Part shown: positions 14,808 to 22,559 of the stretch, one piece after another | How positions within the stretch are numbered: the first letter of the stretch is position 1 | How the letters are laid out: each line of letters begins with the position of its first letter | Origin: Parvibaculum sp963975745 | Lineage (GTDB): Bacteria > Pseudomonadota > Alphaproteobacteria > Parvibaculales > Parvibaculaceae | DNA length: 64,000 nucleotides | Direction of reading: 5' to 3' | Assembly: GCF_963975745.1 (NCBI RefSeq) | Contig: NZ_CAXBIB010000006.1 | Coordinates: 1 to 64,000, forward strand | Notes under the pieces: model-generated | The model's database searches: none | The model's input: the letters and a program-made list of their open reading frames with translations, nothing else | What the model was told of the DNA's origin: nothing | Made by a program: the position numbers and the translations under genes

Positions 14808-16553
14808 ATGAGCCAGCACGACATCGTCATCCGCGGCGGCACCGTTTACGACGGCACCGGCGGCGCCCCCTTCGCGGCCGATGTCGCCATCGACGACGGC
14901 GTCATCACCGCGGTCGGCAAGGTTGCGGGTTCGGGCGCGGAAGAGATCGACGCGCGCGCGCAGATCGTCACGCCGGGCTTCATCGACGTCCACACCCATT
15001 ACGACGGCCAGGTCACCTGGGATCCCTTCCTGCAGCCCTCCACCTTCCACGGCGTCACCACCGCCGTGATGGGCAATTGCGGCGTCGGCTTCGCGCCCTG
15101 CAAGCCGGAGCAACGCGAATGGCTGCTCGGGTTGATGGAAGGTGTGGAAGATATTCCGGGTACGGCGCTTGCCGAAGGCATCAAGTGGAACTGGGAAAGC
15201 TTCGCCGAATATATGGACGCGGTCGCGGCCTCGCCGCTGGCGCTCGATGTCGGCCTGCAAATTCCGCATGCGGCCGTGCGCGCCTATGTGATGGGCGAGC
15301 GGGCGCCGGCGCTCGAACCCGCGACCGAAGCCGAAACGGAAGAGATGGCGCGCCTTGTCGTCGAGGCGCTCGAAGCCGGTGCGCTCGGCTTTTCCACCTC
15401 GCGTACGGTGAAGCACAAGGACGTCAAGGGCGGCTCGACGCCGACGCTCAAGGCCGAAGCAATGGAGCTTCACGGCATCGCGCGCGCGATGGGCAAGGCC
15501 GGCAAGGGCGTCTTGCAGCTGATCGCCGACTTCAAGGACACGGATGCCGAATTCGCGATGCTGCGCGGCATGGTCGAGCTTTCGGGGCGGCCGATGTCGA
15601 TCACCATCGAACAGGACGACCGCTGGCCGGATGTCTGGGCGCGCGTGCTCGACAATATCGCGGCGGCGAACGCCGACGGTCTGCCGATCAAGGGCCAGGT
15701 GCCGCCGCGCGCCACCGGCCTGCTGCTCGGCCTCACCGCCTCGCTCAATCCCTTCATCATGCACCAGACCTTCCGGCAGATCTGGGGCGCGCCGCTCGAA
15801 CAACAGTTGAAGGCGCTCAACGATCCCGAATTCCGCGCCAGGCTTCTCGCCGAGGAGCCGGAATATCCGGCTGGCGAAATCGTCGAAATGCTCTGCGTCG
15901 GCTATCACAAGATGTTCGCGCTGGGCGAGCGCCCGGATTACGAGCCGGCGCCGGAGACGAGCGCCAGGGCCGTTGCCGAACGCACCGGCAAGCATCCGCG
16001 CGAGGTCGTGCTCGACTGGATGCTGGAGCGCGACGGCAAGGCGCTGCTCTATTTCCCGCTGATGAACTACCACTGCGGCAGCCTCGCCGATGTCGAGAAG
16101 ATGCTGACGCATCCGAATACCGCCTTCGGGCTTTCGGATGGCGGCGCGCATTGCGGCATCATCTGCGATGTCAGCTTCCCGACGACGCTCTTGACCCATT
16201 GGGGCCGCGACCGCACGCGCGGCCGCAAGCTGCCGCTCGAATGGCTGGTGCACGGGCTCACGGGGCGCAACGCCGATCTCGTGGGGCTCCACGACCGCGG
16301 CATTCTGGCGCCCGGCATGAAGGCCGATGTCAACGTCATCGATTTCGATCGCCTGACGCTCCATTCGCCGCATATCGTCAACGACCTGCCGGCCGGCGGC
16401 AAACGCCTGATCCAGAAGACCGACGGCTATACCGCCAGCATCGTGTCGGGCGCCGTCGCCTTCCGCAATGGCGAGCCGACCGGCGTTCTGGGCGGCCGGC
16501 TCATCCGCGGCGCGCAGGCGCGACCCTCGGGCGCGCGCATCGCCGCCGATTGA
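14808..16553 (+). CDS. N-acyl-D-amino-acid deacylase-like amidohydrolase
   Basis: This 581-residue metal-dependent amidohydrolase has the beta-barrel opening IVIRGGTVYDGTG, the metal-binding DVHTHYDGQVTWDP near residues 62-75, GNCGVGFAPC and the C-terminal SDGGAHCG motif that typify the D-aminoacylase branch. Family members hydrolyse N-acyl-D-amino acids, and many uncharacterised relatives exist. The ATG at 14808 follows GGAAGGGAACCCCT; the upstream open frame lacks a site. It is a single gene, followed by 200 bases without a gene. The real substrate is not determined by sequence. Confidence 0.87.
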   Translation: MSQHDIVIRGGTVYDGTGGAPFAADVAIDDGVITAVGKVAGSGAEEIDARAQIVTPGFIDVHTHYDGQVTWDPFLQPSTFHGVTTAVMGNCGVGFAPCKPEQREWLLGLMEGVEDIPGTALAEGIKWNWESFAEYMDAVAASPLALDVGLQIPHAAVRAYVMGERAPALEPATEAETEEMARLVVEALEAGALGFSTSRTVKHKDVKGGSTPTLKAEAMELHGIARAMGKAGKGVLQLIADFKDTDAEFAMLRGMVELSGRPMSITIEQDDRWPDVWARVLDNIAAANADGLPIKGQVPPRATGLLLGLTASLNPFIMHQTFRQIWGAPLEQQLKALNDPEFRARLLAEEPEYPAGEIVEMLCVGYHKMFALGERPDYEPAPETSARAVAERTGKHPREVVLDWMLERDGKALLYFPLMNYHCGSLADVEKMLTHPNTAFGLSDGGAHCGIICDVSFPTTLLTHWGRDRTRGRKLPLEWLVHGLTGRNADLVGLHDRGILAPGMKADVNVIDFDRLTLHSPHIVNDLPAGGKRLIQKTDGYTASIVSGAVAFRNGEPTGVLGGRLIRGAQARPSGARIAAD

Positions 16554-16753
16554 GACCGGCGGACAAGGGAAAACGGCCGTCGCCGGCCTCCGACAGGGGG
16601 CCGGCGCGACTCCGGCTGGAATTGCGGCCGAATTTATCCCCACCCCCCTGCGGCTGACATAATTTCGTCACGGAGCCGGTCGAAGAGAGGGCCGGCGAGT
16701 GCCCCTTCGGGGGCGCATGACGCTCCTGTGCCGCCGTTTTCCTGGAATTTCCG
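16554..16753. other. Intergenic region before the glycosyltransferase
   Basis: This 200-base region contains GTCGCCGGCC and GGCCGGCGCGAC, which could pair as a hairpin shortly after the amidohydrolase, and a TTTATCCCC motif at about 16634 that recurs in the 21.2-21.4 kb spacer. The glycosyltransferase promoter should be here, but I do not assign boxes. Confidence 0.4.
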
Positions 16754-19495
16754 ATGGCCGATTCCGATTTGCCGCCGCCCGCCCCCGAAGCCACGCCCGC
16801 GCCCGTCGATCCGCGCGCCTGGCATCAATCGGCCTTTGTGCGCCAGGCGGCCTTCTTCTTCATCGTGCTGCCGCTGGTGATCGCCGGCAATCTGGCGGTC
16901 TGGGCCGCCTTCAACCAGCCGCACGAGGCCGAGGCCTGGACCGGCGAGATCGTCGGCTTTTCCTACAGCCCCTATCGCCAGGATCAGGATCCGACCCGGA
17001 ACCGCCACCCTTCCGCCGCGCAGATGGAAGAGGACCTCAAGCTGCTGGCCGGCACGGTGCAGGCCATCCGCACCTACAGCATGGTCTTCGGGCAGCAGCA
17101 GATTCCCGAACTCGCCGCGAAATATGATCTCTCCGTCGCCGCCGGCGCATGGATCGGCACCAATATCGAGCGTAACGAGGTCGAACTCGAACGGCTCATC
17201 CAGGCCGCGCCGCGGCGCAATGTGGTGCGCGTGATGGTCGGCAACGAGGCGCTGCTGCGCCGCGACGTGACCGTCGACGAGCTGATCGCCTATATCCGGC
17301 GCGCCAAGGCGAAGATCTGGAAACCGGTCTCGACGGCCGAACCGCCGCATATCTGGCTCAACCATCCCGAACTGGTGAAGGAAGTCGACTACATCGCCGT
17401 CCAGATTCTTCCCTATTGGGAAGGCATTCCGATCGACATCGCGGTCGATGCGGTGTTCGACCGCATCGCCGAGCTGAAGAGGGCCTATCCGGGCAAGCCG
17501 ATCGTCGTGTCCGAAGTCGGCTGGCCGAGCCGCGGCAAGGTCATTCCGCGCCGCCCCTATGCGGGCCTCGCCGAAGCCGAGCTCAGCACCGAGGCGGTGC
17601 CGTCGCTGGTCAACCAGGCGACCTTCCTGCGCGAATTCCTCAACCGCGCCAAGCAGGAAGACATCACCTATTACGTCATCGAGGCCTTCGACCAGCCGTG
17701 GAAGGCCTCGGAAGAGGGTGCCGCCGGCGCCTTCTGGGGCATATACAATGCCGACCGGCAACCGAAATTCCCGATGGCCGGGAGCATCACCGAAGCGCCG
17801 GAATGGCGCTTCTGGGCGTCGCTTGCGGCCGGCCTCGCGCTCTTGCCGGCCATGCTCTTCATCCTGCGCCAGCGTCATGTCCGGCCGGCCGGCGTCGTCT
17901 TCTTCGCCGTGCTGACACAGGTTGCGGGCTCGGCCATTGCCTGGGCCGGGTTGTCGGTGACGGGTCTCTATTTCACCTGGGTCGGGGTCACGGTCTGGAG
18001 CTTTCTCTTTTTCGCGCAAGGGCTGCTGCTGATCGTGCTGCTGACCGAGGCGATCGAGTTCGTCGAGGTCATCTGGACGCGGCAAGGCGCGCGGCATTTC
18101 AAACCGTTTGACGAAAAGGCCGTCATCCCGTCCGCGAAGGTCTCGATCCATGTGCCGATCCACAACGAGCCGCCCGAGATGGTCAAGGAGACGCTGAGGG
18201 CGCTCTCGCTGCTCGACTATCCGGACTATGAAGTGCTGGTGCTCGACAACAACACGACCGACCCCGACGTCTGGCAGCCGGTGCGCGACTATTGCGCGGT
18301 GCTCGGCCCGCGCTTCCGCTTCTTCCATCTCGAGAACTGGCCGGGCTTCAAGGCCGGCGCGCTCAATTTCGGCATGACGAAGACGGCGGCCGATGCCGAG
18401 ATCGTCGCGGTCATCGACAGCGACTACCAGATCGAGCCGAACTGGCTGAAGACAATGGTTCCCTATTTCGACAAACCCGATGTCGGTTTCGTGCAGGCGC
18501 CGCAGGACTATCGCGACAGGCACGAAAGCGCCTTCAAGAACATGGCCTATTGGGAATATGCCGGCTTCTTCCATATCGGCATGGTCCAGCGCAACAATTT
18601 CAACGCCATCATCCAGCACGGCACGATGACGCTGGTGCGCAAGTCGGCGCTCGAAAAGGTCGGCGGCTGGGCCGAGTGGTGCATCTGCGAGGATGCCGAG
18701 CTCGGCATCAAGCTCTATCGCGCCGGCTATGACAGCGTTTACGTCAACCATTCCTTCGGCCGGGGGCTCACGCCCGACACGCTGGCCGGCTATATCACGC
18801 AGCGGTTCCGCTGGGCCTATGGCGCGGTGCAGATCGTCAAGCATCACTGGGATGCGCTGGCCCCGTGGGCCGGCAAGAAGAACGGGTTGTCGGGCGCGCA
18901 GCGCTATTATTTCCTGGCCGGCTGGCTGCCCTGGTTCGCCGACGGGCTGGCACTGCTCTTCACGACGGCCAGCATCGTGCTGTCGGTCTGGGCGCTCTAT
19001 CAGCCGCATCTCGTCTATCTGCCGGTCGCGGCGTTTCTCATTCCGACCATCGGCAGCTTTGCCTTCAAGGTCATCCGTTCGCTGTGGCTCTATGCCGTGC
19101 GCATTCGCGACTGTTCCTTCCTCGAAAGCCTCGGCGCCGGCATCGCCGCGCTCGGCCTCACCCATACCGTTGCCAAGGCGATGCTCAACGGCATGATCAC
19201 CACCAGCAAGCCCTTCATCCGCACGCCGAAATGCGAGGACAAGCCGCCGCTGGCCGCCGCCTTCATCCAGGTGCGCGAGGAGGCGCTGATGCTGGCGGTG
19301 CTCTGGGGACTGACGATCGCGTTCCTGCTGAGTCCGCATTTCGCCGACAGCCATTCCAGGCTCTGGGTCGCGGTGCTGCTGGTGCAATCGGTGCCCTATG
19401 CCTCGGCGGTGCTGCTGTCGCTGATCAATGTGATGCCGTCGCTGCGCCGCAAGGACAAGGCCGCGCCGGCGGGACAACTTTCGCCGGCCAAATAG
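16754..19495 (+). CDS. GH17-GT2 fusion, NdvB-like glucan synthase candidate
   Basis: This 913-residue membrane protein has two enzymatic parts. After a signal-anchor at about residues 33-53, residues 70-340 form a GH17-like beta-glucanase/transglycosylase domain with GNEALLRRD (acid-base Glu) and VVSEVGWPSRG (nucleophile Glu). Transmembrane helices follow, then a family 2 glycosyltransferase domain at about 460-720 with VSIHVPIHNEP, DSDYQIEP, EDAELGIKL and QRFRWAYG. C-terminal helices close the protein. The same order is known from NdvB-type synthases of cyclic beta-1,3/1,6-glucans, where the GH17 part remodels the chain made by GT2. It is not in an operon, and a strong terminator follows. 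Confidence 0.87.
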   Translation: MADSDLPPPAPEATPAPVDPRAWHQSAFVRQAAFFFIVLPLVIAGNLAVWAAFNQPHEAEAWTGEIVGFSYSPYRQDQDPTRNRHPSAAQMEEDLKLLAGTVQAIRTYSMVFGQQQIPELAAKYDLSVAAGAWIGTNIERNEVELERLIQAAPRRNVVRVMVGNEALLRRDVTVDELIAYIRRAKAKIWKPVSTAEPPHIWLNHPELVKEVDYIAVQILPYWEGIPIDIAVDAVFDRIAELKRAYPGKPIVVSEVGWPSRGKVIPRRPYAGLAEAELSTEAVPSLVNQATFLREFLNRAKQEDITYYVIEAFDQPWKASEEGAAGAFWGIYNADRQPKFPMAGSITEAPEWRFWASLAAGLALLPAMLFILRQRHVRPAGVVFFAVLTQVAGSAIAWAGLSVTGLYFTWVGVTVWSFLFFAQGLLLIVLLTEAIEFVEVIWTRQGARHFKPFDEKAVIPSAKVSIHVPIHNEPPEMVKETLRALSLLDYPDYEVLVLDNNTTDPDVWQPVRDYCAVLGPRFRFFHLENWPGFKAGALNFGMTKTAADAEIVAVIDSDYQIEPNWLKTMVPYFDKPDVGFVQAPQDYRDRHESAFKNMAYWEYAGFFHIGMVQRNNFNAIIQHGTMTLVRKSALEKVGGWAEWCICEDAELGIKLYRAGYDSVYVNHSFGRGLTPDTLAGYITQRFRWAYGAVQIVKHHWDALAPWAGKKNGLSGAQRYYFLAGWLPWFADGLALLFTTASIVLSVWALYQPHLVYLPVAAFLIPTIGSFAFKVIRSLWLYAVRIRDCSFLESLGAGIAALGLTHTVAKAMLNGMITTSKPFIRTPKCEDKPPLAAAFIQVREEALMLAVLWGLTIAFLLSPHFADSHSRLWVAVLLVQSVPYASAVLLSLINVMPSLRRKDKAAPAGQLSPAK

Positions 19496-19508
19496 AGGTC
19501 AGCGCCTG

Positions 19509-19533
19509 AAAATGGCTTAAATCCGCCATTTTT
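19509..19533 (+). terminator. Rho-independent terminator of the glucan-synthase-like gene
   Basis: AAAATGGC (19509-19516) and GCCATTTT (19525-19532) form a perfect eight-base-pair stem around an eight-base loop and run into TTTTT. A second stem from AGCGCC and GGCGCT surrounds it. It begins 14 bases after the stop codon. Confidence 0.75.
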
Positions 19534-19553
19534 CGGCTCACTCGGCGCTTGAT

Positions 19554-19595
19554 ATTGATGCGATTTCGTATTATATAGTGCGATATTGCATCAAT
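19554..19595. promoter_or_regulatory. AT-rich promoter with inverted repeat, probable MarR operator
   Basis: ATTGATGC (19554-19561) and GCATCAAT (19588-19595) are perfect inverted repeats separated by 26 bases of AT-rich DNA containing TATTATATAG. The site lies just upstream of the nitroreductase start. Because the operon's second gene encodes a MarR-family protein, autoregulation through this site is a reasonable inference. Confidence 0.55.
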
Positions 19596-19605
19596 GGAGA
19601 TCGCC

Positions 19606-20712
19606 ATGACCCTGACCCGCCGCAAGACCCTCGCCCTGATCGGAGGCGGCGTCGTGCTCGCTGCCGCTGCTGCCGGCGGCGGTTTTTTTTCGACACGCAC
19701 GCCGGTGCGCGCGCTGGCGCCGTGGCAGATGGCCGGGCGCTATGCGGATGCGCGGCTGCGCGCGCTGTCCTGGGCGCTGCTGGCGCCCAATCCGCATAAC
19801 CGCCAGCCCTGGGTCGCCGAACTGGCGGGCGCGGATCAGGTGATCATCCATCGCGACCGGACACGCAACCTGCCGGCGACCGATCCCTTCGACCGGCAGC
19901 TGACGATCGGCATGGGCTGCTTTCTCGAACTGATGACGATGGCAGCGGCCGAGGAAGGGCTTGCGGTGACGCTGACGCTGTTTCCGGAAGGCGAAGACGG
20001 GCCGGTGGCGCAGGCGCGCTTCGCCGATGGCGGCGCGCCCGATCCGCTGTTTGCCCATGCGCTGCAGCGGCGCTCCTGCAAGGAACCCTATGCCGAGCGG
20101 CCGGTGCCGGATGCGGCGGCGGCCGCGCTGTCGGCGCATGCACGGATCCTGCGCGATCCCGAACTGGTGGCCGCATTGCGCGCGCTGACCTGGGCGGCCT
20201 TCGAGGTCGAGTACCGCACGCCGGCCACGCTGCAGGAAAGCATCGATCTGATGCGCTTCGGCCGGGCCGAGATCGAGGCCAATCCCGACGGCATCGAACT
20301 CGGCGGGCCGTTTCTCGAGGCGCTGATGCTGGCCGGCGTGATCAACCGCGCGGCGCAGGCCGATCCCGACAGCATGGCCTTCAAGACCGGTCTCGACATC
20401 TACAGCAGGATGCTGGCGGCGACGCCCGCCTATGCGGTCATTGCGACGGCGGGCAATTCGCGCGAGGATCAGATCGAGGCGGGCCGGCAATGGCTGCGGC
20501 TCAACCTTGCCGCCACGCAGCTCGGCCTGGCGGTCCAGCCGGTCAGCCAGGCGCTGCAGGAGTTTCCCGAGATGGCCGAACACTACGCTGCCGCGCATGC
20601 GCTGCTGGCGCGCGACGGCGAAACGCTTCAGATGCTCGGCCGTCTCGGCTATGGTCCGGCCACCGGACCCTCGCCGCGCTGGCCGCTGGAGACACGCCTG
20701 ATCGATGCCTGA
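19606..20712 (+). CDS. Tat-exported Acg-like nitroreductase family protein
   Basis: This 368-residue protein begins MTLTRRKTLALIGGG, with a twin-arginine motif followed by a hydrophobic Ala/Gly stretch, so export through Tat with a bound cofactor is likely. The segment LLAPNPHNRQPW near residues 55-68 is the FMN phosphate-binding pattern of nitroreductase-fold proteins, and length and two-half structure match the Acg family. The start at 19606 is preferred because GGAGATCGCC precedes it; an ATG at 19594 is in frame but lies inside the inverted repeat. It overlaps the MarR gene by eight bases. Substrate unknown. Confidence 0.8.
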   Translation: MTLTRRKTLALIGGGVVLAAAAAGGGFFSTRTPVRALAPWQMAGRYADARLRALSWALLAPNPHNRQPWVAELAGADQVIIHRDRTRNLPATDPFDRQLTIGMGCFLELMTMAAAEEGLAVTLTLFPEGEDGPVAQARFADGGAPDPLFAHALQRRSCKEPYAERPVPDAAAAALSAHARILRDPELVAALRALTWAAFEVEYRTPATLQESIDLMRFGRAEIEANPDGIELGGPFLEALMLAGVINRAAQADPDSMAFKTGLDIYSRMLAATPAYAVIATAGNSREDQIEAGRQWLRLNLAATQLGLAVQPVSQALQEFPEMAEHYAAAHALLARDGETLQMLGRLGYGPATGPSPRWPLETRLIDA

Positions 20713-21157
20713 CACCAATATCGCGCGCTATTTCCAGCTCTTCAACGAGATCGGCATTATCGATCAGCTGGCGCGCGCGATGTTCGAGGCGCGGCTGCCC
20801 GAGGGGATTCTGGTTTCGCATTTTTCGATCCTCAATCATCTGGTGCGGGTGCGCGACGGACAGACGCCGCTGGCGCTGGCGCGCGCCTTCCAGACGCCGA
20901 AGACGACGATCACGCATACGGTTTCGGTGCTGGTGCGGCACGGCTTTGTCGAATTGCGGCCCAATCCGAAGGACGGGCGCAGCAAATGCGTCTTCATCAG
21001 CGAGGAAGGACGCGCCTTTCGCGATCAGGCGATCGCGGCACTGGCACCCGATCTCGACGAGATCGCCGCGATCTTTCCGCCCAAAAAGATCGAACCGCTG
21101 ATCGAGGGACTGGAGGCCTTGCGGGTGTGGATGGACGTGCGGCGCGACAGCGATTGA
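20705..21157 (+). CDS. MarR-family transcriptional regulator
   Basis: This 150-residue winged-helix protein has the recognition helix in TPKTTITHTVSVLVRHGFVEL (around residues 68-88) and the wing NPKDGRSKCVFIS with the conserved DxR. The N- and C-terminal helices would form the dimer interface. It overlaps the Acg-like gene by eight bases and is therefore cotranscribed and coupled. MarR proteins usually repress their own operon and release DNA on binding a small phenolic or electrophilic ligand, so the pair may respond to a toxic nitro or quinone compound. Confidence 0.88.
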   Translation: MPDTNIARYFQLFNEIGIIDQLARAMFEARLPEGILVSHFSILNHLVRVRDGQTPLALARAFQTPKTTITHTVSVLVRHGFVELRPNPKDGRSKCVFISEEGRAFRDQAIAALAPDLDEIAAIFPPKKIEPLIEGLEALRVWMDVRRDSD

Positions 21158-21407
21158 CGCAGTTTACCCCCCCTCTGTCACGGAACTGTCACGACACTGT
21201 CACAAACCGGCTCGGGCACGCCTCCGGGGCGGGGATAACCGGACCGCGGGACCGGGGATAACCCGATCCCGGACCGGGGATAAATCTGCCGGCCCGGCCG
21301 CCGCGCCTGAACTTATCCCCGCCTCGGGCCGGCCCCGGAAAAACGGGTCCGCCGCTGCCGCTGCGAAAAAACTTGTCCCCGGGGGCGGCGGCGCGGCGCC
21401 GGCCGGC
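21158..21407. repeat. Convergent spacer with two families of short repeats
   Basis: There is no gene here. CTGTCAC occurs three times at 21175, 21186 and 21197, an exact 11-base period. Then GGGGATAA occurs at 21231, 21254 and 21276, 22-23 bases apart, within repeated ACCGGGGATAA context, followed by the inverse forms ACTTATCCCC (ending 21320) and ACTTGTCCCC (ending 21380). The region lies between the ends of two convergent genes, so a promoter role is not obvious. Confidence 0.6.
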
Positions 21408-22181
21408 TCACATCGGGCCGCCGCCATCGATGTTGAGCTTCTGGCCATTGGCGTAAGGGTTGGCGTCGGAGACCAGATAGACGACCGCGGCCGCGACCTC
21501 TTCGGGACTGCAGACATGACCGAAGGGCATGTTGGCGTCGAGGTCGTGGATGTCCATGCCCTTCTTGCCGGCGCGGGCGGCGGCGAGACGCGAGCCCATG
21601 TCGGTGTCGGTCAGGCCCGGCGCGACGATATTGGTCCGTATGCCGAATTTCCGCTCCTCTTTCGCCAGCGTCAGCGCCAGCGCCTCGGCGGCCGCCTTGC
21701 CCATGTTGTAGGGACCGCCCTGGGCCGAGTGGGAGAGCGTTGCGACGCTCGAAATGATGATGATGTCGCCGCGCTTTTCCTTGCGCATATGCGGGATCAC
21801 CAGTTTCGAGACGAAATGCGGCGCCATGGCATGAACCTTCAGCACACGCTCCAGCTCCAGCGGGTCGGTGTCGGCCACCGTCTGGCCGCGCGAGGCGATG
21901 CCGGCATTGTTGATCAGAATGCCGATCGAGCCGAAATCCTTCAGCACATCGGCGACCATCTTCTGGTCTTCCTCGAAATTTTCGACCGAAGCGGAATAGG
22001 CCCGCGCCTTGCGGCCAAGCTTTTCGATGGCAGCGACGGTTTCCTGCGCGGCTTCCTCGTCGCGGCGGTAGTTGACGGCGACATCGGCACCGGCTTCGGC
22101 CAGCGCGATGGCGATGGCGCGGCCAATGCCGCGGCTGCCGCCGGTGACGAGCGCCACGCGGCCTTCAAGCGATATGTTCAT
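21408..22181 (-). CDS. Short-chain dehydrogenase/reductase (3-oxoacyl reductase-like)
   Basis: This 257-residue classical SDR has VTGGSRGIG at residues 12-20, NNAG near residue 90, a catalytic Ser in ISSVATLSHSAQGG and the Tyr-Lys pair in YNMGKAA. The C-terminal DGGGPM ending is usual. The start at 22181 follows AGGGAGGACGACA; the frame to 22202 has no such site. Sequence style resembles FabG-like enzymes. It lies downstream of a tandem-repeat spacer and the acyl-CoA synthetase at 22560 on the same strand, so a loose catabolic grouping is possible. Confidence 0.9.
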   Translation of the reverse strand: MNISLEGRVALVTGGSRGIGRAIAIALAEAGADVAVNYRRDEEAAQETVAAIEKLGRKARAYSASVENFEEDQKMVADVLKDFGSIGILINNAGIASRGQTVADTDPLELERVLKVHAMAPHFVSKLVIPHMRKEKRGDIIIISSVATLSHSAQGGPYNMGKAAAEALALTLAKEERKFGIRTNIVAPGLTDTDMGSRLAAARAGKKGMDIHDLDANMPFGHVCSPEEVAAAVVYLVSDANPYANGQKLNIDGGGPM

Positions 22182-22207
22182 TGTCGTCCTCCCTGCTTCC
22201 ATTCAAT

Positions 22208-22384
22208 CCGTCATGGCCCGTTTTATGCCACTGTTGTCCGGTCAAACTAACTCTCTTGCAGCAGTGCTGCATTTTTCACACCCCCCAAAACCGTCATGGC
22301 CCGATTTATTCCACTGCTGTCCGGCCAAGCGAGTTTGGTTGCAGGAACGCTGCATTTTTCACAACACAAAACCGTCATGGCCCG
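22208..22384. repeat. Tandem direct repeat of about 82 bases
   Basis: CCGTCATGGCCCG begins at 22208, 22291 and 22372, giving periods of 83 and 81 bases. The first two units also share CCACTG(T/C)TGTCCGG and GCTGCATTTTTCACA; the third copy breaks off into the adjacent hairpin. The copies have small insertions and deletions and stops in several frames, so they are repeats rather than coding sequence. Confidence 0.8.
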
Positions 22385-22476
22385 CTTTATGCGGGCCATC
22401 CACGTCTTTGCGTCATGGAAAAGCCGAAAGAAAGAAAAGAAAGACGTGGATGACCCGGACAAGCCGGGTCATGACG
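22373..22476. repeat. Long imperfect inverted repeat
   Basis: The 36 bases at 22373-22408 pair almost completely with 22441-22476, enclosing a 32-base purine-rich loop (GAAAGAAAGAAAAG). The arms carry the GTCATG...GGGCCATCCACGTC / GACGTGGATGACC...GTCATGAC signature seen in palindromic intergenic elements of Rhizobiales-type genomes. It could also stop transcription from the acyl-CoA synthetase gene that ends at 22560. Confidence 0.75.
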
Positions 22477-22559
22477 ACTGATTTCAGGTTTGAAAATTGA
22501 ACCGGACAGCCATGGCCTTCTGCGGGCCATGATCTTTTGTATTCGGGCGTTTCCTTTCC

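Noticed and set aside
14261..16657. Long frame of 798 codons overlapping the amidohydrolase
   Set aside because: It is the neighbouring frame of the same GC-rich gene; the amidohydrolase frame carries the metal-binding motifs and the ribosome-binding site.
16634..19477. Open frame of 947 codons on the minus strand under the glucan-synthase-like gene
   Set aside because: It is an antisense shadow of a GC-rich gene: Arg/Asp/Gly/His-rich with no domain, while the plus strand encodes a clear GH17-GT2 protein.
22208..22384. CRISPR-like impression from repeated units
   Set aside because: Unit length is about 82 bases, the copies are adjacent with no unique spacers of equal length, and only two and a half copies exist.
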